Shown: piece after piece, positions 25,901-39,000 of the stretch
Layout: each line of letters begins with the position of its first letter
How positions within the stretch are numbered: the first letter of the stretch is position 1
Origin: Rugalucina vietnamica
Lineage: Eukaryota > Mollusca > Bivalvia > Lucinida > Lucinidae
Assembly: GCA_964017185.1 (NCBI GenBank)
Contig: OZ024872.1
Location: forward strand, 61,621,817 to 61,685,816
Direction: 5' to 3'
DNA length: 64,000 nucleotides
The notes under the pieces: generated by a model
Databases searched by the model: none
The model's input: only the letters and a program-made list of their open reading frames with translations
Told to the model about the DNA's origin: nothing
Program-made: the position numbers and the translations under genes

Positions 25901-28900
25901 TTAAATTTGGTTTTCATGTCATCATGGCAACGGTTTTAAGAGGCGTGGCCAATTGCCTTTTCCCAGTGTTCTATTGTTGCTAAGCAACAGACAATTGAGC
26001 ATGTGACTAGGTATTGAACTGTCTGGCAGATGGCGAATTGAATTTATGTTTCAAGAAAACTAAATCAAGCTTTAATAATGTGTTCAAATAAAAAATTATA
26101 GCCAATATTGCATTGCTTATTGAATGACCCTCGTATCATATGATAAACTTTATTACCTTTACCCCAACATTATAATGGGTGCTCGCTATTGGATCGGAAA
26201 AACATGCAATTATCAAGATTATACAAGGAATGCCAGCCAACTCTGTATTGTGTTATTATTATATGCTAAACAATGTTATCAAGAAGTGGTGAATATCATC
26301 TACCTTAATGTTAAATATATTTGGCACGTTATATTTTTTTCAATTCACTTTAGATTTATCAGATATTAGTGTGTATATCTTTTCCGTTCCCTCATTTCCT
26401 TTGCAATGCTGCCAGTAAGATTTTTATTAATACCAGAAGAAACTTGCATCAAAGACAGAATATAACTTTACTTACTCTCCCGTTAACACCACAAATTCAT
26501 CTGCCCAGACTTTTCCTGCCATTCCTTCTGTGGCTGCTGGGTTTACATCTAACTTCTATAAGAAGATACAAAACAAGAATAAGAGTGTGCAGTTCTGCAT
26601 CTGCTTTGTGTAGTGCAACAGTGGACACTTCCCAATGCATCAACTGGTTTTGTGTTAAACATGGCTATTTGATAATAGTGTGTGGTGCTTTTTTTTTCAA
26701 CAAAATTTCAAGTCAACCTTACTACAACATATCTTGTAATGTAACATTGTTCACTCTAATCAGGAACCACAATTTACCACAATTCACTGTAGTCTGAAGC
26801 TATCATCGGCATTAAAAGGCAGACTCTCATTGATTACTTTGATGTGATTACAGAATTTCATTTACCATTTTTTACAACTAACTAACATTACAACTTTTCT
26901 TTCAAAGATAAATATTTCCAAAATGGTTTACCTGAGTAGAATCTTTGTTTTCATATATGGCCTCTAAGAATGGATGTGCTTTATTACTGCTATGTACAAA
27001 CAATCTGTCATTACCTCGGGTGTTTCGCTTTTCTGAAAACAAACATAAATGTCATCCAATACACATTTTTCTGAGTCTTATTGTATGCTAGAAAACAGTC
27101 ATGTATTTTTGTCAACGTTACAAAAATTGTTACAGGAATGGTTCCGGGTAAATATTTATAATTTTTCAAATTTCAATCAGCTTCATTTTAAATGCATCAC
27201 CTACAACAAAACAATGCAAAATGTCTGAGATTTGCTATTAAGTAAGGATGGGAACGAATGGCAAATATGCTATTCGAATATTCGTATACATTATTCGAAT
27301 GTATTCGAATATTCGCATAGAGAAATCATCAATGTTTTCATTGAGATTTCAACTCGAAGAGACGTTAGAGTAAGTGCAAATGCGAAAACATAGGCGCCGA
27401 TCAACTGCGCAGCTGACCAGCGTCTTTGTTTTTACTACACTTCCAATCACGTGACGGCGTTGATGGCGGCATTTTGAATTTGTAATGAATGACTATATTC
27501 TTTCAGAACTATGAAATGAATAATTTGGTTGTGTAAATTTGAAGAAACGCCAGAACGAAAATGATGCGACGCTCTGTGACTGGCTGTATTTAAATGCTTG
27601 ATGGTTTGCTTGGTTTGCTGTTTTACGGTAAAACTGTCGCAATTTGTTCTGGGTGGCATCTTCTACTAATCGCTTGTTTGAGGTGTCAATGACATGCACA
27701 ATGACTCAAACGCAAACCGTTCTCACCTTTCAAAAAACAAACTCGTCTGAGATGGGTAATGATCGTCTTTGGACTGATTAAAGTAATTGTTTAAACAACA
27801 AACTGACAACACAATTTGCAAGGATGATACATACCGACTTTCACGGAAGACTGCGTTAAGAGACAAAGGCGCCGCGAGAATGAAAACGAACTTTAAGCAA
27901 AAACTCGAGAGAAAGAAGAATGAAAAATATGAACATGAAAAAATACGAATATTCGAATTCGAAAACACATTCGAATATTCGTTAGAAATACGAATATTCG
28001 AATGTTCGAATATTCGTTCCCATCCTTACTATTAAGCACATGGTCTGTCCTGGTGTTTCATTGTAGTACATATTTCTAGCAAATTATTTCTTTTCCACAG
28101 AAACGTTACTCACTTTCTGCCAATGTGAGATCTGGATAGACTGTAGCCAGGGCCTTCCATAATCTTTTCTCATCCACAAACGGTAATAAGGCAACACCTG
28201 AAAATGCAAGATCCTTAAAAGTAATGTAACAGATATCAAACTGAAGGTTAACCTCTGATGAAGGGTCACAAAGCTTGTCACAAAGTTAGAGTACCCAGTC
28301 AATCTGCTAAAATGAGGGCAAACTTTGCTTCCTTTGCCAAATGCATATTGAAGGTACTCATTTTAAGCACTATATTTATTCAACAGAGTACAAACAAAAC
28401 AGGTGTAATGGAACTGGTATGTATAAAGCACATTTAAGAAGAATTATGCAAAGTAATACTTCAAGTGTATCTTGTATGCCTACCTTGCCATGCGTATTTC
28501 TTGCCATTTAAATCTATTTTAAAATCTATGGGGTAGAAGTCTATGATGGGAGATTCCTGAAACAAACATGTTGATTTCATAAGCTGCATCATGACATCAT
28601 CAAAATTCAAGGTATCCGACCAGGTTTGACATAAACCCAGCTGTACACTCACAAGAATGTTCACATGGACATATGGGAAATTTCTTTTATTCTGTGGCAT
28701 TTTTAAGAGTAAATGCACCAGTTTTAACTCAAACTAGATTTTCAATTTAAAGTACAAGAGTGTCAAATTTGACACAATCACTAATATTGATAGTAAGAGT
28801 AATAGCATTCAAGTTACTTTGTAACACTAGGGTAATGTTTCACTCTATTGGTACATGATACATGTATTCTGTAATATTAAATAGAGTAATAAATTACTCT

Positions 28901-31900
28901 AGTGTTCATCATCTATTCCTTCAGGAATATTTATTTGAGAATATCTACTTTGTAACAGTTTTATTCAATCAAACATAAAAGATACTTTTGTGAACTTGAC
29001 ATGACCTTTGTCTACAGAGCAAATAAGCAATAAGAAACTGAACCCCCACATCAGAAAACCAACAAATTTGCATATGCGAAAACAAAGGCGCAGATCAGCT
29101 TCGCAGCAACTGCGAAGCTGATCAGCGCCTTTGTTTTCGCTACACAGATAGTACAATTCCTCTTATTCTTAAATCCAAAATTTCAAGCTTCTAGCTTTGT
29201 TCTGCAAGTACAGGCTGGTTTGTGTCAGACCTGGTCGGAAACCCAAATTGTTGGTTTTCTCACGCACAGGCTAAAACTATAAGAAGACCAAACTTACTGG
29301 ATCAGTCATGAGATCTTGCCATGTGGGTGGGACATGTTGTTTACTGCCTGCAGGAAACACTCCCATCAACTGTTCCAGGGGCTTAAACTGGAAAAACAAG
29401 GACATACATGGTAAAAATCTAAGAAGACACCAAATAAGTTAGAAATTAAGAAGATAATGTATAAAAAAAACTTTAAAATTTATTCATGCTACCCTTCTTT
29501 TGCATAGCTTTTCTCAATATTTCAGCCTGATTTCATGCTTTTTATCTTATGATAATTACAAGACAAACAATGATTATTTATTATGTTCTAAAGTTTGTAA
29601 ATGTTGTCCACATTAGAATAGTCTAAAGTGCTAGTATGATCTACTATTTGCTTTGATAGCAAAATGTTGCAGCCTGCAGCAGGTGCAAGGCCCAGTCAAG
29701 TCTTATCAATGGCATTTAAAAATGGCTTCCTAAAAGTTTCTGGTTTCTACAAAAGTGATAATCATATTCCAAACAAGATTTCCTCAATGGCTATAAGGAT
29801 TAGTAAACCAACTTACAGGTTCTGTGTTTCTCTCAAAATCATTGGAGAGATCAGCTATATTTACAAAGTCGGAGGCAAAGGGGGCGTAGTGGTAGGGAAA
29901 ATACCACTTCCACGAGGCACAACCCTGAAATGTGATAGAAAATGATGTGCTAATCATTGGATAGGTATTTAACCCAAGTTTACACCTGAAATTTTAAAAT
30001 CTAACTTTTGTAGCTCAGCAGGCTGCTATGAGTTTCTCGAGGTTTCAAACCCTGAGTAAAGTTTTTTTTTTGTCATAACAATTAATTATTGGTAATATTG
30101 AAATGTGAGATTGTGAGCCAGATTTGTATATTTTTACTTTCAGTATTTATACATTTGTTTAAATTCCCATATTAAATGCTATATTCTTTAAAGCGGTTCA
30201 ATGACTTCATAACTTGCTATAAGAATCAATCAGATAAGCTTTCTCATCACAATAATTGAGCTGGCACATGAGAAATCAACAATCTAAATATGCGAAAACA
30301 AAGGCACAGATCAGTAAATGTGCAGCTGATCAGTGCCTTTGTTTTCGCTCCACAGATAGCGTGGTGTCTCAACTTTCTTAATATGAAATTTCAAGCTTTT
30401 AGCCATCTTCTGTGACTGCACAGACCAGCTTGTGTTGGACCTTGTTGGAAATCTCGAAACTCCTTTTCTCCTGATGTGGCTCATATGTGCATAGCTGTTA
30501 CTGCCTTATTTACCTGATAATAATATCTGAGTACCCAACAAAGACCTCTTACATAATGTTTGGCCTGAAACAGATTACAATGTGTTTTACGCACAAAAAT
30601 CCATGAGTTCCATAAAGAATCAGTGACCAAAAAATCAGAGATGCTTTCAATATCCAAATTCAAGGCTTTATTACGAAAAAATATCTCTTTTATTCCATTT
30701 GGTTTTGAGTTGGTCTATCAATATCAAGGAAAATCTGATTGTCACATAGGTTTTGGAACAAAATTTATACAAATTGAAAAGAAATAATAGATGTTACACC
30801 CTATGGTGTAATGTCATAAAAACCTTATAACTTTATTTTTAAGCATATTCTTGAGGATAATTTACATTGATGAAGAAAAATATAGTAAGAAGCTACACAT
30901 AAGACACACAAACATATATACACAAATGAACCGGTTTCATGTGGTTTTGTTAGTAAACATGATGCGGGTTAACTTCTTTTCCGGCAGTTTGCCTTTATTA
31001 TGTCAGGGTGAACATTTATCACCAACATGACAGGCATATGTACCAGCCAGGTTTCGAACCCGCAGCCTCTTGATTGCTAAGCGAATACTCTATCCATTAC
31101 ACCACTGTGGCTGTACAGATACACAGAAACAAGTGGACTTAGTCAATCATCATTTAGCTGCTTTTATAACAATTATTCTACAGCATTTTTTTCTTTCATT
31201 TTCTTTTGTCAGATGAAACGCAGTAGTTTGACATATAAAAATAAATAAAGAAATGAATTTTGCAAGTTCTGTGTATGTATATCTTTAACTAATTTTACAG
31301 AATCCCTCACCACTTGATGTCTGAAGGCAATATCATCAGAGTCAACATCAAACTTATTCTTGTAGTATCTGTCCTTGAAACCATCTTCCCATAACCTGCA
31401 GAGAGAACAATTTTTGTTAAACTTCCTGTTATCTCTAATTATATTTAAAAACAAATTTAGGCAGGTACATGTATTATTTTTCTGATCAGTTTAGATATTA
31501 TATGTTTAATACAAATATGTTATTTAAATGTGATGCAATATTCTGCATGCTTTGTAATTTGAGCCTGTGCGTGAGAAAACCAACAATTTGGGTTCAGACC
31601 AGGTCTGACACAAAGCGGGTTGTACAGTCACAGAAGAGGCTGGAAATTTTGGATTTAGAAAGTAGAGGAATTGTACTATCCTTGTAGCGAAAACAAAGGC
31701 GCTGGTCAGCTTCGCAATTACTGAGAAGCTGATCTGCACCTTTGTTTTCGCCTATGCAGATTGTTGGTTTTCCCATGCTGTGGCTCATTTGTCTTTTAAC
31801 TTATTTCCAACTTTGCCATGTCTTGGTGTACGATTGTGCATTTGGAGTTGGTCTGTATCATCTCGGATCCAATAAACCCCGGATAGGTAACTACGGTATA

Positions 31901-34900
31901 ATTTATGGTATTTATTGGAAATATGTGGTCTCGGCTAGATTGTTGATGCTGTAATTGATAAAGTTTAAACGCTGATAATTTAATTATTTGAGCAAATATC
32001 CAAGATATTTTTTCATAAAACAATAGCTTAATATATAAACTTTAAAACAGTATCATTTTATTTCTGAAGAAATCATCAAGTTTTGCACAAATCGTCTAGA
32101 AAGTTAGGTATCAAATTTCACTGTTTTCGGCTTTTTTGAAAGAAAATCACCTGATTTTGATAAAAATAAAGGAGAAAACTCCATTTTCATTGAAAGTAAC
32201 TTATAAATTTTGATTAAACATGATAAAAACCTCTTATTAGAGCCTTAGTTGTCACTTAAACTCATTTTAGACCAGCCTTATGTGTTTTGTGATACTTAAA
32301 ATCAGAGACAACATAAATTGACACTTGCTTGAATGCCTTATCCGGGTTATTTTGAATCCAAGGTATCATTGAACAGATAAAATTTTCCAATTACAGACAG
32401 CAATGGTTGAAGTCTATAAATTCCAGAAAGTATTGTGGTACATACTTGACATCATCTTCAGGTTCAGGGTCACTTTCTACATCATCTTCATGGGGTCTCT
32501 TCTGACCACGAGTCTAAAATGTACACAACATACAGGATTATGATATTTAGGAAGGCTACGTCAAAGATTTACACTCAAGTAAGACTAAATTCTTGCTGCT
32601 GTCATTATTTTCTGAGTTTATCCAAAATATCAAGCATCTAGCTAACATCAAAATATGCACGTTTGTAGATAATGGATGGGGGCTTTTGCCAGGTTCAAAA
32701 TTTTTCAATAAAACAGTTTTTCAACATTTTGGGGCAATGCATTTTCATTTAGGATGTCCACAAATTCAGGCTTTTATTAAAAAGTTACAACCCAATATTC
32801 TTACATCTTGGTCCCCAGGTCTCATCATAGCTTTGAGAGCATCTGCTGGATTAGCACCACCATAGCTGCTGCCTGATGAGGAGGTCGAGTAGTTCTGTTG
32901 TCTCATATTGGCCGCTTCTCTCCGTACATTCGTCAGTGCGGCAGGACTGTTACCTCGGCCTAGAGGTGTAGGGGAGAACATGCCACCAGGGATGTAGCGG
33001 GGCTTGTCACTAAACTGAAAGCAAAACAACAAAGTTGCTGAATACAAACAATATTCCAGTCATTTGACCAACAATACATGTACATTTCTATTCATCTTGC
33101 ACTATCTTAATGATGCTAAGTTTTAAGACAGACTGGACACAAAAATGTAGCTCTTGCTACTAGCAATCAAACTAATGTCTACGCTATTTTGAATTCTTTT
33201 TTAAACCTGCTTCTATGAAAATATCTCCGTTTGAATTCAAGGGCTAAAGCAAAATGTTTGGGGGAGATAACTGATTAACAAAACCTCATAATATTATTAG
33301 CTCCTGATCTAAGGGAGAAAACTCACTCTTCTCATTCTCTTCTTTTTCTCTTTGTCTCTCCGTCTAAAGTCTAACTGTAAAGAAAGATAATAAATGATCA
33401 ACTAAGCACATACAATGATGACCAGGTCTGACACAAACCAGGCTGTACAGTCACAGAATAAAGCTAGAAGCTTGAAACTTTGGATACAAATAGAAGAGGA
33501 ATTGTACTATCTGTGTGGCGAAAACAAAGGCGCTGATCAGCTGTGCAGTTACTGCACAGCTGATCTGCGTCTTTGTTTTCGCATAAGCAAATTGTTGATT
33601 TTCTCATGCGAAGGCTCTGATAATATTTGACAACTCACTTTCACATTATACATACGGGAAAGTTGAACCATGAATCTCTCTTATAGTGTGAAGCATTTTT
33701 TTTTTTTTTTTTGCTTTTCTTTGAAATACTCATAAGGCCTATAAAACCCACTTAGTCACAGTAAAGTAGTTGATTAGAATTTTCATACTTTTGTAGAGCA
33801 TATACTATCACATTTCTTCTACGTAACAGCAAAAGCAATTTTTACCTCTGTTTCTCTTCTCTTCTTAAATATTTCATCTTCAACTTCACCCAGTTCTGCA
33901 ACAAGATCATTTCAAAAGAGTCAATCTAATCAACTGATTTTACCAGCTTCTGTGGATAAAACTCATTCAAACATCTATTCGACTATTGTATATCTTGGCT
34001 CAGAAACTACCAAAACGTGTCTGAGGAGACATGGAGACATGGATAAGGCATGCAGATAATTATTTCCAACAGACTGCTTTGTTCTATCAGCAAAAGTATA
34101 CACAAATACAAACTTTCAGTTTGTCCAAGAAATCAAAACTTCTGCTATTCAGCCACACTACAGAAACATTGCTAAGTTAGACCACAGCAGTTAAGCCCTG
34201 CTATGCCTCACTATCTCCAAGCTTGGGTTTCCAATGAATGGTGCTGTAGTGCATTAAGACATTGCAAATGAGTACCCACTTTAATTTACAGAGATTAGAA
34301 ATCTTGTAAGAATGTTATTTACCTTGCATGATAAGCTGTACTCTTTCCAGTGCAACAACACCACTGTCTGTGAGATAACCCTGTAACAATCATATCACTT
34401 TTAATAAATAGAAGATCTTTTTGTTTTAGGGCTATTCCAGTTGAACATAGGTACCCCGGGAAGACGGCACTTTAATAAACTTCTATCGTAGGGTCCTTCG
34501 TTGGTTAAATACTTCTGTACGTGGTGGGAGTTGGAGAAAAATTGCTTCTATAGGAGGTGGGGTATTTTTTCGTGTTGAAAATCGGTTCTAAGGTGTAAAA
34601 TTCAATGCAATGCATAGAAGCAAATTAAACAGACTAAAAACCTTTCGTTCGCCCGATCCGACTTCGATTTTTTTCCTGTGAGAGTGCATTGTCGCTGACA
34701 GGTAGCACTTCACGCACTGACATGTATCGTCTGATCTCGCGAGAATGGTGAGAGTGCTCTCTCTAACGTTCGCGCTGGTGACATGTGCAAAAAAAATGAA
34801 TCAGGAAATTGTCAGCGAACGAGGTTGTTTTTGGCATTTTAAGCCTAGAAAAGGCATTTGAACCGGGATTTTGGTCAGAAATCACAATTACAGACCTGTT

Positions 34901-35996
34901 GAAAGCTAAAATGGCGGCTCATTGATGAATTTAATGATGTTTAGACACAAAACGTAGCGATATACGAACTTGTATCGCTCTCCCAAAGCAAGTATTAGCT
35001 TTGAAGGCAGTGGCTAGGGATACGGTACCGTATCTTTAGCCTGTGGGCTAGGGATACGGTACCGTATCCCTAGCCTGGCGGCTAGAGATACGGTACCGTA
35101 TCTGTAGCCTATATATCGGAAATGGCTAAAGGTACGGTATAGATTAAAAATCGATAGTGTAATATTTTCAGGTGAGGTTTAAGTTGAATCATTGCAAGTA
35201 TCCTAAATGGCTAAGGGTGCGGAAGACTGGAGATAAAGATTGAAGAAAACAATGTTAATGTATCATGAAAGTTTAGAGATTTCAATTTTGTTTCTTACCC
35301 CGTGAAACGAAATTTTCAATTGTTATATTTGAGTGTGTGTTTCTGCAATATTACCACAGTGTATTTATGGATACATTTATGGATATTATCTACAATTATT
35401 TGACCGACATCAAAGGATATAAAACCAACTCGCAGTATGAAAGTTTCTAACGATGCGTGAAGATAATAATAAGATAATATTAGCCTCGATTAGTTGCTTA
35501 ACCACCAATACGATGTCCGCGCCTCAATGTGCGAACAACAATCAAAACAGTAATGAAGTATTGATTTATTTTGTCCTACCGCTAAACACCTGAAGTTAGA
35601 CATTGGCATTGTTTAATTTGCCAATTATTATTCGGCGAATGCTTTTAACTTTTGTTATGGTTAAGTAAGTAACTGCAAAATAAAACAATTAAGCTATTAC
35701 TCAAGTCAATCGTCGTACAATTGTAAAACATGCATGCGAATCTTGATTCATACCGTCAGAATGGCTCGTATACTTCACATCGGGCAAAAAGTTCAAAACG
35801 TTCAAGCATTTGAAAGTGCTATTGAGCGCTAGCGTTCAGTTCTATAAGAGAGATGATGATTGTAGAAGTGTAGAAAAGGCGCACATGTGTATTTCGTACA
35901 AGTTGAACGAAAGACTAAAATACTATGAGGTTACATTCAGGTGTATTCACGGCGACAAGAACTTAGTGTCGAGGGACAGGAGTGGTAGAATAAAGG

Positions 35997-36036
<40 letters not shown>

Positions 36037-39000
36037 AACAAATTGCGTTACATACATGCAAAACATCAAAGCGCTGCAAAAGGCACGGTGTAACGTCAGT
36101 GCACTTACTTGAAAATTTAAAACAAAGTATTTTTCTAAGACTTGCGCTAGAATTTGCAGTGGAAAAAATATCTCTATAAGAACTCTTTCCGTGATTTATG
36201 ATATAATTTTACGCTTGGTTTACACGTTTTCTGCCGTTCTCGTGATTGTTCTTTATGTGCTTATTTTAAATTGGAAATCATGTTGTGATGTTTTGGCAAT
36301 TACTATTTAACTTATGATGTTGATCGATTTTTTCTCGATACATGAATGTTCATTTGTCTGAGGAGTTTTTTTTATTTTAAAGTTTTACATACGATTTTTC
36401 ATTAAAATTAGGTAATAAAATTGCCTAAAATGCAATCGAACTAGCCAAAGATACTCCAAAAAATGTTTGGTTTTAGTTGTTATATATGTGCATAATTTCC
36501 CAAGCAATTAACAACAATTAACGCTAATATTGTGCATATGAAGAGCTTGTCCAACCATGAAACTGTGAGAAAAGTAAGACACCCGTAAATGTTTACTTTT
36601 ATGATTCATTAGGATACTTGCAATGATTCAACTTAAAACTCACCTGAAAATATTATATTATCGATTTTCGATCTATACCGTACCTTTACCCATTTCCGAT
36701 ATATAGGCTACAGATACGGTACCGTATCTCTAGCCGCCAGGCTAGGGATATGGTATCGTATCCCTAGCCCACAGGCTAAAGATACGGTACCATATCCCTA
36801 GCCACTGCCTTTCGGAAAATGCAACATAGTGTTTTTTGAAGCCTGAAAAGAGGCGAAAAAGCGATTTTTTGCACAAAAAAAAAACAAAAACAAAAAAATA
36901 AGAGCTGTCGCAGGACAGCGTAGCTCGCCTGACTTATGCTTTGCCACTAAATCTATTAAAATCTATGACCCATGACCTTGACCTCAAGGTCTCTAAGGTT
37001 CACCATGATGGTACAGCTTAAAACCAGTACATGTATATACCAACATGATCCATCAACATATTCAAAAGATATAGACTTTAAAAAACTTTAACCCAAAATA
37101 TTTTTAACATAAAATTTCTAAGTCTATGACCTTCACCTCAAGGTCACTCAGGTGGGTATGGTACAGCATAAAACTTCAGACCAATATCTATCAATATGCA
37201 AAGTATCAGCTTAATCCATCTATACATTCAAGAGATACAAACTTACAAAAACTTTAACACAAAATTTCTAAGTCTGTGACCTTGACCTCATGGTCACTCA
37301 GGTGGGTCGTGATGGTACAGCATAAAACTTCAGACCAATATCTATCAATATGCAAAGTATCAACTTGATCCATCTATATACTCAAGAGATATAGACTTAC
37401 AAAAACTTTAACCAAAAACTTTAACACAAAATTTCTAAGTCCGTGACCTTGACCCCAAAGTCACTCAGGTGGTCCATGATGGTACAGCATAAAACTTCAG
37501 ACCAATATCTATCAATATGCAAAGTATCAACTCGATCCATCAACATATTCAAGAGATATAGACTTACAAAAACTTTAACCAAAAACTTTAAACACAAAAT
37601 TTCTAAGTCCGTGACCTTGACCTCAAGGTCACCCAGGTGGGTCATGATGGTACAGAATAAAACTTCAGACCAATATCTACCAACATGCAAAGTATCAACT
37701 TAATCCATCAACATGTTCAAGAGATATAGCCTTATAAAAACTTTAACCAAAAACTTTAACATTTTGAGCAACGCCGACGCTAACGCCGACGCTAACGCTA
37801 ACGCCGACGCCGGGGTGATTGCAATAGCTCTTCCTGTACTTTCGTACAGGCGAGCTAAAAACAGTGGCACACGTTATTGGAAAAAAATAAATCTCAGCAC
37901 GATAACGGTTAAGAGGTTACGAGTGACGTTACACATATGATTAATTGGATATAGCCCATTGTTGAAAATAGGCACAACAATCATGAAAGCTGATGAGATT
38001 CAAACACGCTGCCTTGTCCACATGGCTTGCTGATCAGGATGATAAAATGAAGATATATTTTCAAAAAATAGGTATTCAATCTTTATTATTATAGTGAGAA
38101 CATTATTTTAATGACTTTTGACAAAAATCACACAATACAGTTCAGTAAAACAGCAATACAAAAATTTACTTCTGTTCCTAAAAATTCCCTCTTAATTTAC
38201 TTCTATCCGTGTTAAATTTTGCTTCTGTAGGAGGGTGTTTTATTGAAATGAACGGTTCTGTAAGTGGCTCAGTCGAGATGAAATTCACTTCTATAGGTGG
38301 AGGGTCAAAATTCAAAGTGCCTTCTTCCCCCCGTACTTATGTTTTACTGGAATAGCCCTTATCATATGACTTATAAACTAGAATTTTATTGCTTTCAAAG
38401 TGGACATATTTTTTTCAATGTAAAATTACTTTGCTGTTACATCAATGACGTTATGTTTTGCTGCTAAAGTGTTATTACACGTGGGTCACAACACTTTACA
38501 TTACATGACATTATGCACAGGAAAACAGTGACATCATATGTTATTACAGTTTATCCTCACAAATCCACTATACATTTACTAAGTAAGTACAACGTACATG
38601 TATTCAACAAAGCTTTAAGTTGAAATTTGTATAGCATGAGTTATCTGAAAATGTATTTAAAAGAGTTTACACAAGCATATAGTAAAATCATTCCAAAGTA
38701 CAAATGCTCTTATATCAAAGATATTTGAGCCGCCTCATGGGAAAACCAACAATTTGCATATGCAAAAACAAAGGCGCAGATCAGCTTCGTGGTTACCGCG
38801 AAGCTGATCAGTGCCTCTGTTTTCGCTACACAGAAAGTACAATCCCTCTACTTCCTAAATACAAAATTTCATGCTTCTAGCTGTCTTCTGTTAATGTGCA
38901 GTCCTGTTTGTGTCGGTCCTGTTCGGAAACCGCATTGTTGGTTTTCCCACAAGGTGGCTCATATTTAGGATGAGACTGAACATCCCGCTCAATATTTTTC

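Larger units (their letters stand above)
34429..38358. mobile_element. 3.9-kb TIR element, PIF/Harbinger-like by target site
   Basis: GGGCTATTCCAGTTGAACAT at the left and GTTTTACTGGAATAGCCC at the right are inverted, continuing inward with GACGGCACTTT / AAAGTGCCTTC, flanked by TTA on both sides. Termini resemble those of the 14300-20129 element. No transposase recognised. Contains a foldback (35004-36811) and a HINE-like element (36898-37857), and fills XRN2 intron 11. Confidence 0.75.

Noticed and set aside
26369-26797. 142-codon plus-strand frame
   Set aside because: It lies antisense across XRN2 visible exon 24, which explains it better.
25185-26932. Direct splice from XRN2 exon 23 to exon 25
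   Set aside because: Phases do not match and ~30 conserved-region residues would be missing; the 80-nt exon at 26476-26555 resolves both.
35810-36112. 100-codon frame in the foldback element as a host gene
   Set aside because: It is inside a transposon, ends in a TATC microsatellite and shows no recognisable domain.
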